Source: CAZAMP01 sp964486455
Lineage (GTDB): Bacteria > Eisenbacteria > RBG-16-71-46 > CAZAMP01
NCBI GenBank assembly: GCA_964486455.1
Contig: CAZAMP010000066.1
Location: 1 to 19,266 of the forward strand
DNA: 19,266 bases
Direction of reading: 5' to 3'
Under the pieces are notes generated by a model. That model ran no database searches. It worked only from the letters and a program-made list of their open reading frames with translations, and had not been told where the DNA came from. Both the position numbers and the translations under genes were made by a program. Within the stretch, counting starts at the first letter, position 1, and each line of letters opens with the position of its first letter. Positions 1 to 8,086 of this stretch are shown here, piece by piece.

Positions 1-2197
1 CCCCCCCAGTCGATTGCACCTCCACGATATCCTCGGGAATCGTCTGAAGGATGCTCCAGTAGGGTTTGCCGGCCGACTGCTGTCGCATGCTGATGGTTGT
101 CGTCGCCGTCGGTCCGATGACGCTGCCGAGACAGGTTCCCGTATCGAGCTCGTAGACGTCGTATGCCACGCCGTCCTGCAGGCCGCGCAGCTCGACCTCT
201 CCCGCCCAGTAAGTATCGCTCGTGAAGGTGTGCACGTACGATCCATCGCCTCGGAGGAGCGCGTGACCCTCCGGTGACGTGAAGCCGAGCGGGTAGACGT
301 TCAAGATGTCCGATCGTGTGGTGCGGGCCGTGCGATAGAGCGATGCCCATTCGTTCCAGATCGATTCGCCGAGATCGCCAAGAGAGGCATACGTACTGGT
401 GAGGACGGCGCCGGTGCCGAGCCCATAGGCGAAGGTGCCGGAGAGCTCGTTGAACGGCATCGGGTCGACGTAGCCGTCTCCGACCGGTGCGGAAGCTCCG
501 CGGACCGCCTTGATGAATTTCGTCTTCCAGCGGACCATGCGATCAGTGATCGGATCCGATGCGTCCTCATGGTCGTAGAAGGGGCGCTTGTACGGATCAT
601 GTGGTGTCGAGCACTCGCACAGGATCAGGCAGCCGTCCGGCTGATGCATGCGAGCGCGATCCCGAATGGCGCGGTAGAGATCGGGCAGCTTCTCCGGCGC
701 CTCGGCCGGATACGCATGGCCGTGAGCGTCGTTGTAGCAGGGTGGAACGTTCTGCAGGCCAGCCCCGTCCATATAGAGCACATCCACCCCCCAATCCCCC
801 ATCATCTTGTCGATCATTGACAGCACGGCCACAACCGCGGGCGGGTACGCAGGACAGAAGTAACGGTTGTGGCGATCGTCGAGCGGGTAGCCGGACTCGT
901 CCCGGATGAGGAGATCCGTGCTCCAGCCGCATCCGGGCTCCCAAGCGGTCACGCACCACCACATCATGACCTCGAACGAGTCGTTGCCCGATCCCCATTG
1001 CGGCGTGTGGAGATCGTCGATCAGCTCCAGTAGATCCGATACGCCTGCCGGGAACTTGGTGGGGTCGGGATCCCAGGAGCCGTAGAGATCAAACCAGCCG
1101 CCGTCGAGACCGACGCGTTCGAATCCGAGGTCGGCTAGATCGTCGAGGTTGGCGTAGATATCGTCGACGCTGAAGTCGGTCCCATACCCCCAGGTCTTCC
1201 AGTACGGTTTGTACGCAGCGTCGGGATAGGGCCCCATGGCCTCCCCTCCGGCCTCGACGAGAGTTGCGTCCAGAAGCCGCCCATAGCGGTGCGCAGCATC
1301 GTAGAAGTCACCGCGGTGAACGATCAGAGCGATGCGCGGTCCGAGCAGACTGTCCCCCGGTGCGAACGCGAAAGGAAGCTGGCCGAAGCTGTGAGTCGGA
1401 CGCGTCTCGACGGCGACCTCGACGAGGCCGTCCGTACGGACCCGACACGGGAAATCGAGCGCCGTCGGAAGGGGCTCGAGGCTGGCCAGCGCGATGCCCG
1501 TCGAAGGACCCCAGAGATCGATGAACGGCATGCCGCCACGACCGTACTCCGACCCGCCGATCATAGGGTTTCTTCGATCGAATCCGTACGAGAGAGGGAG
1601 TCCGATCCAGTCGTCGCCCCACCCGTCGATCGTCGGTTGCACGCTCCTGAACCCCCACGAAGCGTGCTGCGGATCCGTGCGTCTGAGATCGAGAAGAAGC
1701 CGCGCGGTTCGCGTCCGCGTGACGGTGTGAATCATGTTCCCCGTGTTGTGATAGCAGGATCGCAGGATGGCCGCGTCCGGATGCGACTCGTAGAACTCGA
1801 CGAGGAAGTGTTGTTCGAGATCGTGGGAGACAGACGGGGCTCTCACCGTCAAACGCAGACCATCGCCAAGCTCGGGGGATGCGATTGCCGACACGTCGGT
1901 GGCGGGGACCCAATCGCCGACTGCGAAGTCGGCGACTTCCGTCGTGAAGAGGCTGATCGTGTGAGGGGCGATGCCCGGAGCCACCTCGGCGAGAGGAAGC
2001 GTGACCGAAAGACTCTCCGTACCGTCGCAGTGGAAAGCTTCGTAGTGAAGGGAGCGGTCAATGTGAAGACTGAACGTTTCCGTTCCGAACCAGATCGTGG
2101 TATCGGTGGGATCGACGGAGAACGTGATCTCGGAGTGCGACTCGGTCGGAGCGCTGAGGGCAACGGCGCTGAGTCCTATGATGAAGAGAATTCTCAA
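1..2197 (-). CDS. Secreted GH36-like (clan GH-D) alpha-glycosidase, 3' end cut by the window edge
   Basis: The minus frame stays open from a TTG start at 2197 to base 1, giving 732 codons without a stop. The TTG is chosen because it begins a signal peptide (MRILFIIGLSAVALSA) and has GGAG about 10 nt upstream; in-frame TTGs at 2230 and 2239 are alternatives, and an in-frame TGA lies just beyond. Residues about 20-290 look like the beta-rich N-terminal domain (MIGGSEYGRGGMPFIDLW). A TIM barrel follows, with KPYWKTWGYG and LDGGWFD near residues 335-368 and VDVLYMDG, where Asp477 is the probable nucleophile by analogy with GH36/GH27. A C-terminal beta domain follows. By family it would hydrolyse alpha-galactosides or related alpha-glycosides after export. 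The usual GH36 CSGGG...R.D acid/base signature is not obvious; the matching stretch reads CECSTPHDPYKRPFYDHED. Substrate unknown. Confidence 0.82.
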   Translation of the reverse strand, partial: MRILFIIGLSAVALSAPTESHSEITFSVDPTDTTIWFGTETFSLHIDRSLHYEAFHCDGTESLSVTLPLAEVAPGIAPHTISLFTTEVADFAVGDWVPATDVSAIASPELGDGLRLTVRAPSVSHDLEQHFLVEFYESHPDAAILRSCYHNTGNMIHTVTRTRTARLLLDLRRTDPQHASWGFRSVQPTIDGWGDDWIGLPLSYGFDRRNPMIGGSEYGRGGMPFIDLWGPSTGIALASLEPLPTALDFPCRVRTDGLVEVAVETRPTHSFGQLPFAFAPGDSLLGPRIALIVHRGDFYDAAHRYGRLLDATLVEAGGEAMGPYPDAAYKPYWKTWGYGTDFSVDDIYANLDDLADLGFERVGLDGGWFDLYGSWDPDPTKFPAGVSDLLELIDDLHTPQWGSGNDSFEVMMWWCVTAWEPGCGWSTDLLIRDESGYPLDDRHNRYFCPAYPPAVVAVLSMIDKMMGDWGVDVLYMDGAGLQNVPPCYNDAHGHAYPAEAPEKLPDLYRAIRDRARMHQPDGCLILCECSTPHDPYKRPFYDHEDASDPITDRMVRWKTKFIKAVRGASAPVGDGYVDPMPFNELSGTFAYGLGTGAVLTSTYASLGDLGESIWNEWASLYRTARTTRSDILNVYPLGFTSPEGHALLRGDGSYVHTFTSDTYWAGEVELRGLQDGVAYDVYELDTGTCLGSVIGPTATTTISMRQQSAGKPYWSILQTIPEDIVEVQSTGG

Positions 2198-2323
2198 GCT
2201 GTTCGCGCTCCACGGTGTGGATGACGTCAACAGTCTCAATCATAGCAAATCGCGGGGGGGGCTAGGGCGCTTGCCGGGTATCCTTCGATCCCATTTCCCT
2301 GAGGACATGAAGGTGAGTTCACG

Positions 2324-2359
2324 AAAACGGTCCCGAGAGAGTGAGCCTCCCGGGACCGT
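2324..2359 (-). terminator. Rho-independent terminator after the GEVED-repeat gene
   Basis: On the minus strand, ACGGTCCCG (2359-2351) pairs perfectly with CGGGACCGT (2335-2327) around a 15-nt loop. A TTTTCG tract follows directly (the A run at 2324-2327 on the plus strand). It lies 22 bp past the stop at 2382 and ahead of the glycosidase start at 2197, so the two genes are probably separate transcription units. Confidence 0.8.
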
Positions 2360-2381
2360 CGCTGTGAAGATGTAAGGGTAT

Positions 2382-5060
2382 CTACCTTGTCAACACCATC
2401 CGGTACGTCTGGCGGTAACTCCCCGCCGCCAGTTCACAGAAGTAGACCCCGGACGGCACGCTGTGACCATTGTTGTCCCGGCCATCCCAGGCAAGGACAT
2501 GCTGGCCGGCGCGCTTGCGTTCATCGAGCAGCGTCGCAATCTCCTGCCCGTCCACGGAGTAGACCCGGATCGTTGCATGGTCATCCGCGGGCAGATCGAA
2601 GCGAATCGTGGTGATCGACCTGAATGGATTCGGCGCATTTCGCTGGAGCAGATACGACTGAGGCCCGTCACCCTCGGGCACCGCATCCACCGGCACCCCG
2701 AAGAGACGAAACGCCAAATCGATCGATTCCGGATGATTCGGATGATCAGGAGGATACCTCAACTCCTCCCAAAGGTCTTCGTACGGCTCCTCTCCGAATG
2801 TCCATACCGCGTCATCGTTCCAGTGATCGGTGGACGTCTTCCATCCGAGGAACGCCTGCGGATCCCCGGGCACGGCCTTCACGTCGAGCCAGTAGACAAC
2901 CGCGGAGTCTTGCGTCCCAACCTGGAGAAAGGCCTCCACCGGATCGATGTCGAAGTGGTAGCGCCAGCAGGTCCAGTCAGCGGGGAAGTAATACTCCTCG
3001 GGCGGATTCATCCACCCCTCCTCGACCGGGTGCGCCCAGATGGCCGCGCTGAACTCTCCTGGCTGGAAGAGACGCCACCAGAGGACCTCACCGGGCATGC
3101 TGTAGCCGGTCGGACTCTCATCAGCGGAGATGTCGGCGTGAAAGCTCAACATGAACGTCACGTCATACGGGGATTCGCCGTAGGGGATCCAGTCACCCAG
3201 CCAGGAGGCCCAGATGTCGACCTCCGTGATGCGCTCGGTCTCCGTGCAGAGGAAATCGTCCGCCAGCAGGTACTCGTTCGAAACGTTCACATCGATCCCG
3301 GTGCGCCTTAGATCAGGAGATTGGAGCCATTTCGATTCCTCAATCGGGTTTCGGATGTAGACTTTGTAGTCTTCCACCTCGCCGTCGGACGCGAGTCCAT
3401 CAGGTGACAGCCCGCCGGTCGTGCTCAAACGGAATCGTGCGTAGGTCGGCCCGTTGGCGGACCCCATTGGAACGTTGAACGTAAGAGGATTGTTGCCCAC
3501 GGAGAGTGGCTCGCTTACAAGGATGTGCTCCGTGGCACCGGCCCAGGCTCCATCGGCGTTGAAGTCAATCCATGCGTCCAGACATGCCGCGGCGGTTGAT
3601 GTCACTGTAACGCCGGCCGCAGCTCCGCGAAGGAGCGGAGATGTCAGAATGACCCCATCCTCATCATCGATGTTGTTCGTGTCATCGCCCATGGCCCCCC
3701 CGCTCGGCAGGCCGTCGGCCTCAGCATCGATGGCCGATCCGAGCAGCACGGTCGAGTCGATCACGTGACGGGCGCCGTTGCTGGTTAGGAGGGTCGGGTA
3801 TGTCGGATCGGGAGCGTCCCCGAAATCCAGCTCGTCTGCAGGCGGGTCGATGATGATCACGAGATAGTCTTCGATCTCTCCGTCGTTCGCCAGGCCGAAT
3901 GGGTTGAGGCCTCCCGTGCTGCTATAGCGGAATCGGACGAACGTCGAGCCCGGAACCGCACTTGCCGGGACAGTGAAGTTCAGGGGATTCGCGCCAGGCG
4001 AGAGGGCGACGGACGAGAAGATCACGTCGCCGGCCCAGCTCCCGTCCCCCGCAAAGTCGAGCCAGGCGTCCAGGCGGCCCGCCATGGAGGCCGTCACATC
4101 AACGGATGCGGTGCCACCCACTTCGATCGGTGACGTGAAGACCACACCGTCCTCGTCGGGCCCGTTGTTGTCGTCACCCAGGGCGATCGGGTGCGGTTGG
4201 CCGTCCGGCTCACCGTCGATCGACGTACCCAGCATCATTCCGGCGACGATCACGTGGCGCCCGCCATTGTTAGCGAGAAGCGTCGGGTAGGTTGGATCGG
4301 GAGCATCGCCGAAGTCCATCGTGTCGTCAGGCTCATCGCCGATGACGAACGCGAGGTCGATCGATTCGGGATGTTGCGGATGCCCGGGCGGGTACCTGAG
4401 CTCCTCCCAGAGATCGCCGTACGGCTCGTCGCCGATGGTCCAGACCGCGTCATCGTTCCAATGATCGGCGGATGTTTTCCATCCGAGACGAGCCTGGTCA
4501 TTGAGCGGCGTGGCCTTCATGTCCAGCCAGTAGACGACGGGTTCGTCCGGCGTACCTTCCTGAACGAAGGCCTCGGACTCATCGATGAAGAAGTTGTACT
4601 GCCAGCAAATGGTATCTCCCGGAAAGATGTAGTCCTCCGGTGGATTGAGCCATCCTTCCTCAAGCCCGTCCTCCCAGATTCTGACGTGGAAGGAGCCCGG
4701 CTGGAATTCAGACCACCAGAGCACCTCTCCCGGCATGCTGTATCCCGTGGGGCTTTCGTCCGCCGGGATGTCTTTGTGGATACTCAGCGTGAACATGACA
4801 CGTCGAGGATCGTCGTCGGGGAGAACGTCATCTAGCCAGGATGTCCAGATGTGGATGGCCGTGATGGGGCCAGTCTGACTGCATTCGAAATCGTCGGCGA
4901 GAAGCAGGTCATAGGACGCATTGACGTCGATCCCACGCTGACTCAGGTCCGGATACTGAACCCACTTGGCCGGTTGTCCCTCGTCCCAGTCGGCGAACGC
5001 CGGGGTGGCCAAGACGGAGACCGCCATGAGGCAAAGGGTCGTTCTTGGGAACACTCGCAT
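2382..5060 (-). CDS. Large secreted multi-module protein: A-GEVED-GEVED-A plus FlgD-Ig-like C-terminal sorting domain
   Basis: 892 aa from the ATG at 5060, which has AGGAGG 5 nt upstream and begins a clear signal peptide (MRVFPRTTLCLMAVSVLATPAFA). An upstream in-frame start at 5135 would bury this peptide. Residues about 32-240 form a Trp- and acid-rich module (A1: LLADDFEC, GYSMPGEVLWW, GWKTSADHWNDDAVW, HPESIDLAF). Residues 248-404 and 411-569 are two GEVED domains (DFGDAPDPTYPTLL, DEDGV, DGEIEDY or DGEVEDY). Residues 577-786 are A2, a second copy of module A. Residues 800-892 are a FlgD-Ig-like tail (RNAPNPFRSITTIRF, WDGRDNNG, SGVYFCELAAG), the kind used for secretion and anchoring in FCB-type bacteria. 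GEVED domains occur in surface and adhesin-like proteins; the function of module A is unknown to me. Probably a cell-surface or secreted protein. The downstream terminator and upstream gap suggest a single-gene unit. Confidence 0.9.
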   Translation of the reverse strand: MRVFPRTTLCLMAVSVLATPAFADWDEGQPAKWVQYPDLSQRGIDVNASYDLLLADDFECSQTGPITAIHIWTSWLDDVLPDDDPRRVMFTLSIHKDIPADESPTGYSMPGEVLWWSEFQPGSFHVRIWEDGLEEGWLNPPEDYIFPGDTICWQYNFFIDESEAFVQEGTPDEPVVYWLDMKATPLNDQARLGWKTSADHWNDDAVWTIGDEPYGDLWEELRYPPGHPQHPESIDLAFVIGDEPDDTMDFGDAPDPTYPTLLANNGGRHVIVAGMMLGTSIDGEPDGQPHPIALGDDNNGPDEDGVVFTSPIEVGGTASVDVTASMAGRLDAWLDFAGDGSWAGDVIFSSVALSPGANPLNFTVPASAVPGSTFVRFRYSSTGGLNPFGLANDGEIEDYLVIIIDPPADELDFGDAPDPTYPTLLTSNGARHVIDSTVLLGSAIDAEADGLPSGGAMGDDTNNIDDEDGVILTSPLLRGAAAGVTVTSTAAACLDAWIDFNADGAWAGATEHILVSEPLSVGNNPLTFNVPMGSANGPTYARFRLSTTGGLSPDGLASDGEVEDYKVYIRNPIEESKWLQSPDLRRTGIDVNVSNEYLLADDFLCTETERITEVDIWASWLGDWIPYGESPYDVTFMLSFHADISADESPTGYSMPGEVLWWRLFQPGEFSAAIWAHPVEEGWMNPPEEYYFPADWTCWRYHFDIDPVEAFLQVGTQDSAVVYWLDVKAVPGDPQAFLGWKTSTDHWNDDAVWTFGEEPYEDLWEELRYPPDHPNHPESIDLAFRLFGVPVDAVPEGDGPQSYLLQRNAPNPFRSITTIRFDLPADDHATIRVYSVDGQEIATLLDERKRAGQHVLAWDGRDNNGHSVPSGVYFCELAAGSYRQTYRMVLTR
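2703..3332 (-). repeat. Module A2, second copy of the ~210-aa A module
   Basis: Encodes residues about 577-786. It matches A1 along its whole length with many identical blocks (GIDVN, LLADDF, ADESPTGYSMPGEVLWW, NPPE, VVYWLD, HWNDDAVWT, DLWEELRYPP, HPESIDLAF). The DNA is clearly diverged, so the duplication is old or has been kept by protein-level selection. Confidence 0.88.
3354..3830 (-). repeat. GEVED module 2
   Basis: Residues about 411-569. It starts LDFGDAPDPTYPTLL, has GDDTNNIDDEDGV in the middle and ends DGEVEDYKVYI. It is paralogous to GEVED module 1 immediately before it in the protein. Confidence 0.88.
3849..4319 (-). repeat. GEVED module 1
   Basis: Residues about 248-404. It starts MDFGDAPDPTYPTLL, contains GDDNNGPDEDGV and DAWLDFAGDGSW, and ends DGEIEDYLVII. 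The GEVED family is recognised from the conserved DFGDAPD opening and the E-x-E-D-Y close. Confidence 0.88.
4341..4967 (-). repeat. Module A1, first copy of the ~210-aa A module
   Basis: Residues about 32-240, directly after the signal peptide. It shares with A2 the block order ADESPTGYSMPGEVLWW, NPPEDY, VVYWLD, GWKTS, HWNDDAVWT, DLWEELRYPP and HPESIDLAF. Rich in Trp, Asp and Glu, which could suit carbohydrate or metal binding, but that is only a guess. Confidence 0.85.
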
Positions 5061-5522
5061 GTTGTCCTCCTTCTCCTGGACCTGGCTGCTTCCAATATCG
5101 CTCATTCGAACCACAAGATAACGGACGCGTAACAAAGGTCGTGCGTGGGTTTGGGCGGTGTGTAGGGGGTGGCGGAAGACATGCCGGAGGCGGCAGGAAG
5201 GAAATCATCTCTACGCAACTCGCACACATCCAGCTATTCCCTGAAGTAGGTGTGCAACCAGCGTCACGCACGCTGAAACCGGTGCGGCCTCCGGCGGCCG
5301 CTCATAGAGATGCTCGTCTCATTGACAGTGCACACGCGGATCGCCATCGCGAACAGAACGACGGGGAGACGGTCCCGAAAGATCCAACGCAGCAGGCAGT
5401 GTGGCACGCGCGACAAGCCATTGCAAGTCGCAGCGAGAGCTGGAAGGATCGGCAGGATCATCGATTCGTGAGGCCTCCGCGATCGTCCCGAATCTTGCCG
5501 GGTGCGGCCTGCGGGTGCCCAG
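5061..5522. other. 462-bp gene-free region with two small hairpins
   Basis: No frame here resembles a gene. It should hold the promoter of the GEVED-repeat gene, but I see no convincing -35/-10 pair. Two tandem perfect hairpins are present: CAGCGT/ACGCTG (arms 5259-5264 and 5270-5275, 5-nt loop) and GCGGCC/GGCCGC (arms 5284-5289 and 5296-5301, 6-nt loop). Neither has a T tract, so terminator function is doubtful. Confidence 0.6.
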
Positions 5523-6092
5523 CTAGGGTCGTCGGGCGATGAGTCGCGCCTCGTGCTTGTCGTTCGTTCCCCAGCTCTCTTCATGCTGAACGATTCGGAG
5601 GCCGCCATCTTCGGCCAGTCGTCGCATCTCGCCGAGTTCATAGAGGTAGTGCCGACCCGGTCGTTCGTTTCGTTCGAGGTTAGTCAACGTCGGATGGCAT
5701 AGCGCTACGAGTCCCGCCGGAGCGAGCGCGCCTGGGAAAAGCCGGAAGAGGGCTCGATTGAGGTAGTGGTGGCAGTGGATCACATCCCACGGTCCCTCTG
5801 GGAAGGCGTGGTCGAGATCCATTTCAAGGCAGTGGACGTCCACGCCGTGAGAACGTGCCGCCCGCTTGGCGAGATCCAGTGCAACGGGTGAGATATCGAG
5901 AAGCGTCACGTCGTAGCCCCGCAGAGCAAACCAGGTGGCCTCCTCTCCCAGTCCCCCGGCAATCTCGAGCAGGGCGCCGGGCGGCGGCCGGTGAGCAACC
6001 AGCAGCTCGAGGAAGGGCGTGCCGTTCACGGCATAGATTGGGCCCCTACGACTATACTTCTCATTCCAGTCAAGGCGTTCCTGCTCGCTCAT
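5523..6092 (-). CDS. Class I SAM-dependent methyltransferase (TehB-like size)
   Basis: 189 aa from the ATG at 6092 (MSEQERLDWNEKYSRRG, the usual N-terminus for small methyltransferases of this type). The frame continues upstream to 6374, but the added residues look non-coding. In-frame ATGs at 6155 and beyond are alternatives, and the SD before 6092 is weak. Residues 41-50 (LLEIAGGLGE) are motif I, which binds SAM; LLDIS with Asp66 is the acidic ribose-binding position; WDVIHCHHYLNR (102-113) is motif IV. Fold and cofactor are clear, the substrate is not. A TehB- or thiopurine-methyltransferase-like detoxifying role is possible. It is transcribed away from the gene at 6377, and nothing nearby indicates a pathway. 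Confidence 0.82.
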   Translation of the reverse strand: MSEQERLDWNEKYSRRGPIYAVNGTPFLELLVAHRPPPGALLEIAGGLGEEATWFALRGYDVTLLDISPVALDLAKRAARSHGVDVHCLEMDLDHAFPEGPWDVIHCHHYLNRALFRLFPGALAPAGLVALCHPTLTNLERNERPGRHYLYELGEMRRLAEDGGLRIVQHEESWGTNDKHEARLIARRP

Positions 6093-6243
6093 GGTCTGAT
6101 TGTAACCTGCGCTCCACCGCGAGGTGCGACCGGCTTCTGAGTGCGAGTTCTTCATCTGGAACAACGTATTCATTTCCATTTGATTAGCCGACCCCATGGT
6201 ATCCTTGTCGCCCGTCGATCGGCCCATGGAATCGGGTGGCCGC

Positions 6244-6267
6244 TCGGAAGACATAGAGATCTTCCGA
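6244..6267. promoter_or_regulatory. Perfect inverted repeat in divergent region, candidate operator
   Basis: TCGGAAGA (6244-6251) and TCTTCCGA (6260-6267) are perfect 8-bp complements with an 8-nt spacer. The right arm runs into GATAAT (6265-6270 region), which resembles a -10 box for the gene at 6377. A binding site for a dimeric regulator, or a leader hairpin, are both possible. Confidence 0.4.
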
Positions 6268-6376
6268 TAATGCGGTATGAACGGGCCCCGCCGGCCGATG
6301 AGATGAAGAGGCGGCAAGCGCCTCGGACCAGCCGACGACCACATCCAAAGCCAAGCGAAGGAAGTTAGATACATCT

Positions 6377-7564
6377 ATGCATGTGCTGGGAAACACTCAC
6401 GCGCGCTGTGAGGCACGACCCGTGCTTCTCGCGGGATTCATCGCGCTGCTCATCGCCACATCGGCGATCGGCGCTCCAACGACAGATGGGTCGGATACGA
6501 TCGATCTCGGCGACGACCTCTTCCTGGAGGACGCCTCCGATGAGAAGCCGTACTACTTCTACCATCGCCTGCCCTACGGTTCGGAGACGCTCATTCATCC
6601 GATCCGTTTGATTGTGAACGGCGGATTCGGAATCACGCAGTTCGACAACCGCGACAATCGCATTCTGGAAATCGATTACGGGACCGGCGTCGACAACGTC
6701 TGGCGGAATCTCAGCAATCCCATCGCGGCGATCGAGCAGCAGGGGTGGCACGATTTTCTAGAGCGGGAGATGCTTCCGTTCAGCATCAGCGCCAAGAAGG
6801 GACACTTCTGGCCCAACTACACGCTACATCTCATCGGCGGAGGCATGAGCTACCGGCTGATGGAAGAGTGGTTTCGCTATCATGGATATAGGCACTCGAC
6901 GACATACGCCCTGACGACCCTTGGGGCCTATCATTTCCTGAACGAGGTCGTCGAGAACGACGACTACGTCGGCTACACGACGGACCCGATCGCGGATTTC
7001 TACGTCTTCAATCCGCTCGGTGTCGCGCTCTTCAGCGTCGATTCGGTTGCGCGTTTCTTCGCACAAACCCTCAACATGGTGGAGTGGTCGTACCAGCCAG
7101 CAGTCAACCTCGAAACCGGGGCCCTCGAGAACAACGGTCAGAATTTCGCTCTCAAGTATCCGCTCTTTAGACGATGGAGCGCGTTCTACCACATGGGCAC
7201 TCAGGGTGAGCTCGGTCTTTCCTACCAGCGCGGCAACGGGGACTGCGTCTCATTTGGTTTCGGCGGTCAGGCGAACAACTTGTTCAACTTGACCGACGAC
7301 GTCAAGGGCGTCGATCTCGTGCCCACGATCGGCTTCTTCTACGACCGGCACAACTCGCTGCTTGCATCCCTGTTCTTCGCGGATCGGGATGATTACCGCG
7401 TTCGCCTCAATGTCTATCCGGGCGTCTTCTCGGTCAACGGATTCTCGCCGGGCTTCTTCCTCGGTCTGGGGCATCGCGGCGATCTCAAGGGGGGCATCTC
7501 CATCGGATCATCGTGGGTGCCGCTGGGGCTGGCTACGGGGAGCACGCGCGACCACCTTCAGTAG
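6377..7564 (+). CDS. Exported protein of unknown function, probably outer-membrane associated
   Basis: 395 aa. The N-terminus has a signal peptide (hydrophobic core PVLLAGFIALLIATSAIGA, residues 15-33). AAGGAAG lies about 12 nt before the ATG, rather far. The middle contains HFWPNYTLHLIGGGMSYRL (about 143-161) and TTYALTTLGAYHFLNEVVEN, in layout recalling the DUF3943/DUF2279 proteins of Gram-negative envelopes. The C-terminal third alternates short beta-like strands rich in Gly and aromatics (GELGLSYQRGNGDCVSFGFGG, VRLNVYPGVFSVNGF, GGISIGSSWVPLGL), which fits a membrane beta structure. No catalytic motif was recognised and the family link is weak. Its 5' neighbour is divergent and its 3' neighbour is convergent, so it is a single-gene unit. 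Confidence 0.72.
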   Translation: MHVLGNTHARCEARPVLLAGFIALLIATSAIGAPTTDGSDTIDLGDDLFLEDASDEKPYYFYHRLPYGSETLIHPIRLIVNGGFGITQFDNRDNRILEIDYGTGVDNVWRNLSNPIAAIEQQGWHDFLEREMLPFSISAKKGHFWPNYTLHLIGGGMSYRLMEEWFRYHGYRHSTTYALTTLGAYHFLNEVVENDDYVGYTTDPIADFYVFNPLGVALFSVDSVARFFAQTLNMVEWSYQPAVNLETGALENNGQNFALKYPLFRRWSAFYHMGTQGELGLSYQRGNGDCVSFGFGGQANNLFNLTDDVKGVDLVPTIGFFYDRHNSLLASLFFADRDDYRVRLNVYPGVFSVNGFSPGFFLGLGHRGDLKGGISIGSSWVPLGLATGSTRDHLQ

Positions 7565-7631
7565 CCGCATCGAACGGATCGTTTTGGAATGGCAAGGGTG
7601 AGCATTGCCCTCGGGTGCAGGTGGGCGGTGT

Positions 7632-7664
7632 GGAGTTGGAGGGGCGTGAAGCCCCCCCCACTCC
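7632..7664. terminator. Hairpin between convergent genes, possible bidirectional terminator
   Basis: GGAGT...GG.GGGGC pairs with GCCCC.CC...ACTCC around the loop GTGAA (7646-7650), giving 12 pairs over 14 positions with two mismatches. It sits between the stops of the genes at 7564 (+) and 7671 (-). No T tract follows on either strand, so intrinsic termination would be weak. Confidence 0.4.
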
Positions 7665-7670
7665 GAGGCC

Positions 7671-8021
7671 TCATCCGACGAGATCGAACGCTGACGAGGA
7701 ATCGTCTTCCGAAGCGAGAAACGCGTTCAATCGGGGTGGCATTCCCTTCCGCGCCATGAGTCTCTCATGCAGTTGCGCTAGCCGCTTTCCCATGGCTTCG
7801 TGCTCCTCGGCGTCGATCTTACCGTCGGCGTTGGCGTCCATGCGGGCGAACAGCGTTTCCACGCGGCCCGTGTCACGGCCGGCGTTCTCCAGAGCGGCCG
7901 TCATCTCGGCCGGCGTGATCGCGCCGTCGCCGTCCGAGTCGGCGATCGCAAAGCGTTCCCTGGACCGGGCCGCGATGGGCGCGACGTCGATGCTGCCGGC
8001 GCACGTAACTGCGCCGATCAT
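7671..8021 (-). CDS. Two-EF-hand calcium-binding protein
   Basis: 116 aa. The start is firm: a perfect AGGAGG (8031-8026) lies 4 nt before the ATG. Two canonical 12-residue EF-hand loops are visible: D28-S-D-G-D-G-A-I-T-P-A-E39 and D62-A-N-A-D-G-K-I-D-A-E-E73, with Asp/Asn at positions 1, 3 and 5, Gly at 6, Ile at 8 and Glu at 12. Helices flank both loops, and the C-terminus is a short acidic Ser-rich tail. No convincing signal peptide, so a cytoplasmic calcium sensor or buffer is the simplest reading, though many bacterial EF-hand proteins are exported. Its leader is strongly structured. Target unknown. Confidence 0.85.
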   Translation of the reverse strand: MIGAVTCAGSIDVAPIAARSRERFAIADSDGDGAITPAEMTAALENAGRDTGRVETLFARMDANADGKIDAEEHEAMGKRLAQLHERLMARKGMPPRLNAFLASEDDSSSAFDLVG

Positions 8022-8031
8022 TGGACCTCCT

Positions 8032-8086
8032 TTCAGAACCGGGCGGACGTTTGATACGCTTATCGGCGCCCGGCTTCGATTCTGAA
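8032..8086 (-). promoter_or_regulatory. Nested hairpin leader directly upstream of the EF-hand gene SD
   Basis: On the plus strand TTCAGAACCGGGCG (8032-8045) is mirrored by CGCCCGG (8067-8073) and TTCTGAA (8080-8086), with a 6-nt bulge (cttcga) between the last two. Inside the loop GATA and TATC can pair again. In the minus-strand RNA the stem ends next to AGGAGG, so it could control access to the ribosome binding site or serve as an operator. Confidence 0.5.

Noticed and set aside
1289..2224. Plus-strand open frame of 311 codons
   Set aside because: It is antisense to the glycosidase gene, whose minus frame gives clear GH36-like motifs; the plus translation is Arg-rich and matches nothing.
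5259..5301. Two tandem hairpins as a terminator for the methyltransferase gene
   Set aside because: They lie about 220 nt past the stop and neither is followed by a T tract.
6093..6374. N-terminal extension of the methyltransferase
   Set aside because: The extra residues have no domain character and would fill the divergent promoter region; the start at 6092 fits family length.
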